DNA of 64,000 nucleotides. It comes from Clitopilus passeckerianus. Lineage: Eukaryota > Basidiomycota > Agaricomycetes > Agaricales > Entolomataceae. Position 1 is the first letter of the stretch. Each line of letters starts with the position of its first letter. Under the pieces are notes generated by a model. The model did not search any database. It saw nothing but the letters and a program-made list of their open reading frames with translations, and was not told the DNA's origin. A program made the position numbers and the translations under genes. Positions 55,928 to 64,000 of the stretch are shown here, piece after piece. The DNA lies in contig CALYLX010000067.1 of NCBI GenBank assembly GCA_944990035.1, forward strand, positions 62,001-126,000, read 5' to 3'.

Positions 55928-58285
55928 ATGCTGCCATGGTATTTGAGTGCTGGGGTCTGTAAAGAACAGAGACTTACTCCGGACGGGCGTCTTGAGTGGG
56001 GATACTCCTACAACAATGTACCCGACTATCTCCTGCATAACTCGGCAAATCTGAGCTATGGTGATATTGTACATCGGGAAAGGGAAAAACGGAAGTACAT
56101 GAAGCAGATGGAGGTATATCCTGTCTGGAAGATTATAGAGACGCAGGAGCAAAGTATCAGAGCTGGGAAGCTGGGTATTGGGTGGCCAGGATCCGAAGCA
56201 GGGGACGCTGCAGACGCTGTCAAGGTACGGCTACCTATACACGCTCTTGACCCATATTGACCTTATCTTGGTTCTCTCAGGCGTATCGTGGCCCTCTATC
56301 GCCCTCCTCTTTTCCACCCCAATGGCCTACAGTCCCGTATAGCTACGGGTGTCGCCGTCTGAAATACCTCATCCCCCTTCAAGCTCTACCTTCTCGCATC
56401 ACCGTTCATGATCCTTGGAACATTCTTGCCGTCACCTCTGAGAACATCTTCGGACTCGCTCGGGACTATATTGCACCAGAGTCCTCTGACCAGGGCACCT
56501 GGATGAACGTGGAAGACAAGGTCCATCATTACCGGCTGAGTATATTCGACGAAAAGCTTACGAATAGACGAAATTGGTACGGGGACGTAGACGAATCTCG
56601 GAAGAAGGCACAGGAAATTGTGGATAAATTATCCACCCTCGGAACAACGGGCGATGGGATCGTCGTTCGCTGGAGTTCCACTAAAGGGTCTTGTGGTGAA
56701 GACTTTCAGTTCTTCCACGGCGGGAAAGAGATCATCACACCACCCTCAACGGGATTCTTTCTTCACCCGCCAACGTCGCCGAACCTCGAATCCGACTTCC
56801 ATACCATCCCACCACCCATATACATAGTTCATTATCACCCACCAGACTCCACATTGGATTGCAATTGGGAACAGGATAACCTGAACGATATCGGCCCTCT
56901 TGGGGAGGAAACCCACCTTTACCTCTCGCCGAAAAATATATCTGGGACTGGGCATCATAGCAAGGCGTATAAAGTCGAATGGGAGATTCCTAGGTCGACA
57001 ATATTTCCTCCAACTGGCGAGGATGTGGAAGCCAAGAGGAAGAAAGGGCCTGTCCTGTGCCAGGAATGCGTTGTGGAGGATGCATTAAGGCAGCTGAAGG
57101 AGATGGGCGGCGGGAGCGATGGTGGGAAGGATAAGGGAGGGGTTCTTAGGAGGGTGGAGACGGGGGTCGATGTGGACGTTGGAAACTTGGTCGAGGAAGA
57201 GACTGGCACTCACGGGGGAGAAGACCATAAAGCAGACTCTAGGACTATAGCGCCCTCCCCATCCTACTCCCATGAATATACGGGTTCGCTCCGGCTCATT
57301 CTCAGCACCATGAAGTACCAACACCCGCTTCGACCCACCTGTTCCCATTTATCACCCCTCCAGCAATACACCAACTCACCATCCCAATGTACGCCTCCAA
57401 CGACGAAGGTCAACGTGCTTGCCAAACTTAGCATGTCAGACCATACGAGGCATCTTCGGAGGGAGGCCGGCTGTTATGAGCGGTTCTACCATGTGGGAGG
57501 CGCGACTGGAGGTGATGGCGATCAAGGAGGCCTAGGGATGTGGGGGCATTGGGACTTGACGGTACATGAGGGTGTTGATGTGGTCAAGACTTAGAGAATG
57601 CGGATCCAGCCGATGAGGATGCAGAGGCTCAAACCAGGGAAGGATCGAACGAGGCCAAGCTTGGCGGAGAGAATGACGAAGGTTCACAGATATCTCAGCT
57701 GGAGAATGCGACCGGAGATATCCAAATCGGAGCAATTGTACCGAGGTATTATGGTTCCTGGGTGCATGACGAAGAATGCCCATGTGGGGGACACGATCTC
57801 ATCAACAGGGGGTATTTCAGTGATATCCTACTCATGGAAGACTGCGGGGAACCGGTAGAAGGTAAGACGCTCACGTCTGAGGAGATGTAAGTCTGAATTT
57901 GTTCATTACTGTAGACTCGCTAACATCTTTTGGTAACAGCGATGAGATTTCCTCTCTATTCAGACGATTCCATTCGTTGGGATGGACTCATGGTTCTCCT
58001 TACGCGCGGAACATCGTCTGGCAATTTGGGCCTATAAACCGACCTATTGAAGATCGCAAGAGAGACAAGCTCAATCGAAAGTTATCCTTCAGGTTGATAG
58101 ACTTCGGGCGGTCGGCGTATCATGAGGGCATTCATGTGGACGAGGAAGTCAACGATACTACGATGGTTTCGGCTAGGAATTTGAAACGAAAGAGGTGGGA
58201 GAGTGAGTGCGAGGAGGAGGATAGGCTTGTCAAGAAGGAGTTCGAGAACACCAATGGTTCAATCCGTGCCTTGGTCGGTCGCTGA
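55928..58285 (+). CDS. kinase-like (probable pseudokinase) family protein, copy C
   Basis: Best-preserved copy. Exon 1 is 55928-56224 (99 codons, MLPWYLSAGVCKEQRL...VYPVWKIIETQEQ). Exon 2 starts at 56281 (AYRGPLSPSSF). The final intron is 57887-57939 and the last exon ends with TGA at 58283-58285. Domain order as in copy A: TVHDPWN; glycine loop SGTGHHSKAYKVEW; CQEC pair; a charged insert; KVNVLAKL and REAGCYERF; IVPRYYGSW; DILLMEDCG; HGSPYARN and LIDFGR. Ser (57995-57997) stands at the catalytic Asp position. The frame stops at 57594; either an intron from GTACAT (about 57,560) to TTCACAG, giving ISQLENATGDIQIGAIV, or one missing G in a GG run makes it continuous. The last residues are TNGSIRALVGR. 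Known: kinase folds lacking the catalytic Asp often serve as scaffolds. No partner is indicated. Confidence 0.72.
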
Positions 58286-58549
58286 CAAGGAAAGCCTACG
58301 TACGGTATTTGATAAGAAGACCTTGTTCAAATCTATGGTCCATACGTATTCGAGATTCCTTTCTCTGATGTATAATCCGAGCTGGTGGGCATTGGTCAGA
58401 TGTCATGCGAGCGATTTCTCCTTATATGCAGTTTCGATGCAACCCGGAAAAGGAAGTTCTCTCAATACAGTTCTTCAGATAAGCAGAAGCATCCATGAAG
58501 GCACCTAACAGTCGACCTTTATCTCTTCGTCGTAAAACCTCTCAACACC

Positions 58550-59961
58550 ATGAAGGCAGAACATTCCAGCTCTGCTCGAATCCCAGAACTCGTGGACGAA
58601 GCCATTGGATGCATCTTCGACTACATTATCCCACAGGAATTCCTCAAAAACGATCCTGCCACAGCGACGCTCAAAACGAGCTGTCTCGTCTCCCATCGAT
58701 TCGTGTATTATGGGCATCGTGGGCTATATCGAGAAGTACATCTCTCTGGAGCCCGTCGTGTCCGTCATTATCTCGACCTCTGCCAGAGGTATACCGACAT
58801 GCCGAGCCATATCAAGTGGGTCAGCGTAGGATCAGCGGGAGAGGAATGGGACGAGGATGGGGAAACCAACCCACTTGCAGCCATGCTTGACATTTTGACC
58901 TCTCATGGTGCCGTCTCCCGAGTCCGGCTATTTTTCCAATATCCGTGGGACCAATGGAAGCCAATCGCACAATCGCTCTGGTTCATTTCCTATTGGCAGG
59001 ACCATTTGATGTTGTAGAGATTGCGAAGGCATGCGAATGCTTTCCATTTAGTTATTTACCCCTTCCTTGGATGTCCAAACGGATTATGGTCCACGGCTTA
59101 GCCAGAAAGGGGGGTATTTTTTCCTCCGCTTGCTCCGCTCCAGGCATAAGCGAGGAGATCGTAGAAGCGTGTCGCCTTCCCGGGGAGCGACGTCTGACTC
59201 CTTTCAATGCTCCTTTGGAGTCGCTATGGCTTGAGGCGGACCTCTTCTACGATATCGGCAGCTGTTTGATCTTCCCCACCTTCCAAGGGTTCCGGGAGCT
59301 TCATCTTGCTCACGTTTTCGACACCACATTTCCGGCCGTCGTGGGCATACTCTCAGCTTCTTCCGAAACCTTGGAACATCTCAGTTTCTTTGCACTACGG
59401 GCCCCTACTTGCAACTTCCCATGTGAGCTTTACCTACATATCGTTCCATTGACCCGTATTGACTCTTTTGGTTGAGATCTCTCCCAGATGACGAGCATCG
59501 CTTTCCCAAGGCTGCACACATTGTCTATCACCACCACCATCGAGCCCGACGATGGGACTCTCAAGTCAATGGCGTGGTATTTTCTCCACGCTAGGCGCAA
59601 CAAAGAGTTTCGGGTTCAGAAGTTGAACCTGATCTTCTTCGACCTGGTTGAAAATCCTCTAAATCCAGTTACCATGTTGAACTCACCCATTCGCAACTTT
59701 CAAATCATCCAGAACACCTTCCGGGCCTTCGAGTTCTTCAAGTTCGATAGTATTCTGAAGGACTTGCTCCGGCCCGAAGGCAGGATTTCTATTTGGTTCC
59801 TGCTCACGGGGATACCAATGCATACCGAGCGAATGCTTATCAGGCAAGCGGTTCAGAAGTCACTTCCCGGGCTTTGCGAGGCGAAGAAGATTGAAAGAGG
59901 GTTAGGAGGGACAGAAGGACACCTGAGATTGTGGGATGCCCTCTCGTTATCTCCCTGGTAG
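58550..59961 (+). CDS. F-box-like protein (one frame break)
   Basis: Starts MKAEHSSSARIPELVDEAIG. The N-terminal block with ELVDEAIGCIFDYI and LKTSCLVSHRFVYYGHRGLY resembles the degenerate F-box at the start of many agaricomycete F-box proteins. The rest has repeated hydrophobic segments such as FRELHLAHVFDTTFPAVVGI. An intron at about 59,425-59,475 (GTGAGC...GGTTGAG) joins in frame to LSQMTSIAFPRLHTLSITTT, and the protein ends DALSLSPW at 59961. The frame changes near 58,995: adding one T to a TTT run gives SYWQDHFDVVEIAKAC without interruption. Likely role: substrate recognition in SCF ubiquitin ligase complexes, by family only. It lies 265 bp downstream of copy C on the same strand. Confidence 0.6.
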
Positions 59962-62326
59962 CCATTCATTTCTCGGTATATGGTCGCCGAACAGCAAGTG
60001 CCACCCCCTGAAGATTTAAAACGCTGGTGCCCAGATCTATTCGAGGATTAGGTCTATTACGAATGCAATGTAGTACGACAATGGATTGAGGTAAAGTCCA
60101 TCATTGCCCGAAGTAGTAGAAGACCGTAAGACTACAGAGAATCAATACCCTTCCTTACATCTCGATTCTCCATCCCACATCTCCCAATTACGGAGCCATA
60201 ATGCCCTGCAATGCCCTTGCTCCTGCACAACCCGAAAACGCAGCCCAACACCCATGGCCCGAATCTTCACGTCCATCTGTCCAGCCCCGGGACGACGCTC
60301 TCATCCTTGACTCCGACACCTTCCCCCTGCGCTCTGACACACATTCCGCCTCCAGACCACCTGATCCCAAAGAAAATGCGATTTATCAACTTTCGCGTAG
60401 GCGCAGGGATCGTCGATGTGCAAGTTGAGGGCCAGAAGCAGTTTTGGGTCGAAAAGTCCGGACCTCTCGTTAGATTCCCACAGCTACGTCTCTCCCTGGT
60501 GTAACCAAGAATTGGTTGGTCCTGGTTTCGCAACCCCCACTCCTCGATGGTGCTGTGGCTGTCGACCCTCCTCATCCTCGTCTTCTCCTCTTTAAGTCGC
60601 TGCTCCGTCGTGACTTCCCGTCCCCCCAGGCTTGTGAACCTGCTTGGGAGTGGACATGAATCCATTCACTAATGCCTAGTGAAGATTTCTCGAAGTAGAC
60701 GCGACAAGAAGGGAGAGGGTGAGAATGCCAAAGTCGAAGGTGGTGTAGTGGATGAGGAAGGCGATGGTGGCATCTGGGAGAAACCATGATATATGTTCAT
60801 GCGACGAGGGCAGTGTCGACGTCGATGTTGAAGAAATCCAGTCATTGCTCCCCAAAACCGGTCCTCCTTGGCATCTTCCTCGTTTGACGTGAGACCCAAG
60901 CCCAGAACGCAGCCCGTGGACTCCAGCTCGCCATTCTCCTAAACACCGTCGTTGGTACTAGTTTTCGGTTTCTCCATCTCTCGACCCACACCCCAAGTCG
61001 TCTGTGGCAGGAAGCCCAATATCGGTGCCGCGGGGCTTGGTACGTGGGCAGGGGGGCAGGAGCAGAATCAGGAAGGGGAGACGAAGAGGTTGAGGGGAGA
61101 GGTGCAGAAGTTGGTTATGATGGAACAGGAACCGTACAGCAGGAGGGAGGGATGTCCGACGATGAATTCACTCCCATTATTACGTCCAGAATTCGGGGGT
61201 CTGGGTCTAAGGACCTGGGACAAACCAGAGCTTGGAGGTGCGGAAGACGAAGAGGCAAAGGGAGCAAAGGGTATAAGACGGGCGTCTTCTGTGCGCAGTT
61301 GTCGTATGGATTGAATCAGGTTGGATGGAGAGGGGTCATAGGGTCGTCTCGCCAACTCTGCAGGCTGAACTTGACGCAGAGGCTCGGAGGTGTTGGATGG
61401 GATCTGGTTCTGGTCGTTGTTGCCGTGCTGATGTTGGCGGTACAGTGAAGAAGATGGAAGTCCTCCAGGCGCTATGACAGTCCTCCAGGCGCTATGACAC
61501 GATAGCCGTCGTCTGACCGCACGCCTCTCCCTCCTGGGCCCTCCTCCTCATCTCCTCCGGCGCTCCCAACTGCACCACACGAGGCTCGTATACCCAGCCT
61601 CGACCCAAACACATTCGTCGTGTTTGTCGTGGCCGTCCTCCTTCTTCATCGAATACGACCTGGCAGCTTGCATATGGTCTCTCCGCCTTCCTCTCGCCAC
61701 CTTTCCTCTCCCGCCCACCTGCGCCCCTACTTTCCCAGCTCGAGCATGTACGAAATCACGACCAAAACTACCAGGACCCATGGCAGCTGGTACTACCCAT
61801 CGCCTAGGGTATACGTCCGACCAAGCTGCAGTACCCACAGCTCCATTGTTTCGGGTTTTGAGTGTGTGGGTGCGGGTTGGGGTAGACGTCGGGTCTGTTG
61901 GGCCAGTAGGCAGGCGGTGGTTAAGGGTAAACGGCGCAGAGAGGTGCAAATGTCGGGAGTCTTCATCGATGCCATGCTCTATGACACGGGAAGCATGCTG
62001 GTTGCTGATAGAGGATGTAGTCGTCGCCGTTCTTCTTCTTCTTCTCCTCCTCTCTCGCCCCAATAATCCCTCGTTTTTGTTTTCCTTGCTCCACCGGAAT
62101 CCTCCTCCTTCGAGTGACTCGCACTATGTCCGAACCAGATTCATCCACAGCGTAGGAAATCTGATGTGCTAGCAGGTGGACGAGGTGTGCAGGTGGCCCA
62201 TAACTGCCAGCTTCGGGTTCGTGCCTGGAGGAGAGACGTCGGGCAAGGGATTTGTGGAAGTTGGCCCGTGCTGGCTGATAACGAGAGGGAGACGGCGCTG
62301 TCATGGATGAGGTGAAGACAATATGA
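59962..62326. other. region without a confidently recognised gene
   Basis: Open frames occur on both strands. On the plus strand, pieces at about 60,690-60,890 (DKKGEGENAKVEGGVVDEEG, then VDVDVEEIQSLLPKTGPPWH) and about 60,905-61,080 (NAARGLQLAILLNTVVGTSF, a possible membrane helix) could be exons of one gene continuing to 61,448, but I cannot establish the joins. The minus-strand frame 61548-62063 is Arg-rich and more likely a shadow of repeats. Confidence 0.3.
61459..61498. repeat. 20-bp tandem duplication
   Basis: The unit AGTCCTCCAGGCGCTATGAC occurs twice in direct succession. It is outside any recognised gene. Confidence 0.85.
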
Positions 62327-62761
62327 CTAACTGTGACGAGGAGAGCAGAGGAAGGGCCGTGAATGACGGGATAGGCGTGCGTAGGGAGGAACATTGGTGT
62401 AGCGGAGATTCGCCCAGGGACAGGCCGGGAGATGGGTCAGGCTACTCCTCATCTGAAGTAGGTTTTGATGAAGGTGCTGATATGGTGACGTCCAAGAAAC
62501 CCAGCCATGGGTCTCCCGCCCGCCGTCGTGCACTGGGAAGTTCGGAACCAGAAAGGCAGTAAACCCCGTCTGAGGAGTGATGTATACCGTCCATAAAAGA
62601 ACACATCCGAGGATCTTGTGCAGTTTGGTGTCGGGGTTGATGCCGACACCGATGTTTCTGGGCGACGGTTGGGATGCTGCCACCCCTGCACCATCTTCCA
62701 CTTTTCGCGCTCTGGGTGGGGATTGCTTGACCAAAGTGGTCATAGGACGAGGACCTGACAA
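62327..62761 (-). CDS. unrecognised open frame, 144 codons
   Basis: Starts MSGPRPMTTLVKQSPPRARK and continues with SPRNIGVGINPDTKLHKILG and a short hydrophobic stretch. The first 60 residues look protein-like, but the rest is less convincing and may be intron or out of frame. No homologue is known to me. It could be the N-terminal exon of a larger minus-strand gene. Confidence 0.3.
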   Translation of the reverse strand: MSGPRPMTTLVKQSPPRARKVEDGAGVAASQPSPRNIGVGINPDTKLHKILGCVLLWTVYITPQTGFTAFLVPNFPVHDGGRETHGWVSWTSPYQHLHQNLLQMRSSLTHLPACPWANLRYTNVPPYARLSRHSRPFLCSPRHS

Positions 62762-62829
62762 AGACGTCGCATATATGGGGCACTATGCATATGAACCAGA
62801 GCAGAGGTGAGGTGTGCGTATTGGAACGA

Positions 62830-64000
62830 CGGAAGGGTATGGAAGAGCGTTTCGGTACTGCAAAGAGTGGATTAGAAAACGGACTTGTTTAGGGAGTAAA
62901 AAAAATAACAAACCAGGGCGCAGAGTTTCCAAGGGATCCTAACGAGCCCGGACACGTTCTCCCTGCCAAGCTGTGTGCGGGTCCACTGGTTTTCGCAGAC
63001 GTTTCCCAATGTTGTACGATTTAACGTATCATACTATTCAGATGGTGCATGATGAAACAAGCGAGGAGAAGGTTTCATATAGAGATACGTTCTCCAGAGA
63101 GCTAAGAGATACGGAGATTTGAAGAACAAGAAATTCGAATTTGAAGCGATGGTGGTGGTCAGGACTCAGGAATGACGAAGCTGCGAAATTTGGAAGCTTG
63201 AATACGCCGCTTATCTCAGCGCCATTCTGGCGGTCCGAGGATGCCGGTTTTGGAAGAGAACCCGGACTCAGCTGAGCGCCCATCAAGCGCCCAAGGGCTG
63301 GGCTCCAAACTCAAAGCGAGCGAGCTGAAATTAAAAGAGGTGAGGAGAGGGAATGCGGGGACCTATCTAAAAATAGAATCCGGAACCTGCCGTCTGCCCT
63401 ATCAACAGTGGCCATGCACCGACTTTTCGGGGGTCAATCCCTGGCGCATTATGGGTGCCATTCGATGCGTATCGATGTATTCCATATATATGGCAGGCTA
63501 AATAGCTATAAATACCTCTGGTGTGCACGAGAAATGTGAATAAGGTCGAAAAACTGCCACTTTAGAATTTTTGATGGCACCATAATCTCCACCTAGAGAG
63601 CATATAAGGAGGGGTTTCGACTACTTATTGGTGTGAGATATAAAGTATAGCATGTGACTACCTATATTACCAGTTTTGAAGGCGTGCGCAAGAGCTGTAT
63701 TTGAGAAAACACTCGCCAGAAGGGCGAAATCAGCGTTGTGCCGCGACTCAGAAGCACTGCCACAAGCGAAGGCGGTTTATGGCGGTTTATACGTTCTGAA
63801 CGTTATTATGGCAAAAAAACGTTCGTGAAACAATTGAATGTATGATGTATATATCATCCTACATACATACAAAGTAGCTCGTATTGAAATATTGAAGCAA
63901 AACGACCCCGATCGTGTTATATTGTCCAATTTCCCTCCAGCTCGGCTAAAAGTGTACAAATCAGCCGTAATGGCCATTTCATGCATCATCGACTTCGGAA
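62830..64000. other. intergenic to window end
   Basis: AT-richer sequence with an A run (about 62,900) and no supportable gene; the frame at 63241-63501 has no features. Confidence 0.35.

Noticed and set aside
60201..60504. Plus-strand frames of 75 and 97 codons as a gene
   Set aside because: Overlapping frames of equal quality, no motif and no convincing splice partner.

Overview
The window reads as nuclear DNA of a filamentous fungus, most likely an agaricomycete (Basidiomycota). The reasons are genes cut by many short introns (about 50-70 nt, GT...AG), a basidiomycete-type sesquiterpene synthase, a DUF6533-like membrane protein, aryl-alcohol-oxidase and BBE-type flavoenzymes, F-box-like proteins, a Zn2Cys6 regulator, and a chromodomain-bearing Ty3/gypsy element. 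No prokaryotic features are present.

Layout. 0-1.3 kb: C-terminal end of a ZNFX1-like protein (RZ-type zinc finger). 1.6-4.7 kb (minus): first copy (A) of a three-member kinase-like family. 4.7-13.2 kb: a six-exon Gly/Ala/Thr-rich protein gene, flanked on both sides by a field of degenerate tRNA-like repeats; a decayed piece of the same gene lies at 13.5 kb. 16-17 kb (minus): terpene synthase. 18.7-20 kb: DUF6533-like membrane protein, structure unresolved. 20.9 kb: small secreted protein. 22.2 kb: intact tRNA-Leu(CAG). 23.2-35.2 kb: a Zn2Cys6 transcription-factor gene split by a pogo-like DNA transposon, itself split by a full-length Ty3/gypsy chromovirus. 35.5-37.7 kb: two unrecognised minus-strand genes. 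38.5-43.6 kb: kinase-like copy B, split by a second, inverted copy of the same DNA transposon. 44.3-46.6 kb: GMC oxidoreductase. 49.4-50.1 kb (minus): ricin-B-type beta-trefoil lectin. 51.5-53.3 kb: FAD-linked (BBE-like) oxidase. 53.7-60 kb: F-box-like gene, kinase-like copy C, F-box-like gene. 60-64 kb: nothing recognised with confidence.

The main story is the nested insertion. The target-site duplications are exact at each level (TA for both DNA transposons, TAGCC for the retroelement), the two 465-bp LTRs look identical, and both DNA transposon copies measure 2,729 bp by coordinate arithmetic. The DNA transposon entered the regulator gene just before the first cysteine codon of its zinc cluster, and its terminal sequence supplies an in-frame ATG in a strong context that reads into the complete zinc cluster. 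The insertion may therefore have swapped the N-terminus and promoter rather than destroyed the gene.

A second, technical story: the frame breaks in the retroelement, both transposases and at least one or two ordinary genes can almost all be explained by one-base changes in homopolymer runs. Together with the identical LTRs this looks more like residual consensus error in the assembly than old decay, so 'pseudogene' calls based only on frameshifts should be treated with caution. All exon structures are my own reading of splice signals and frame, without transcripts.
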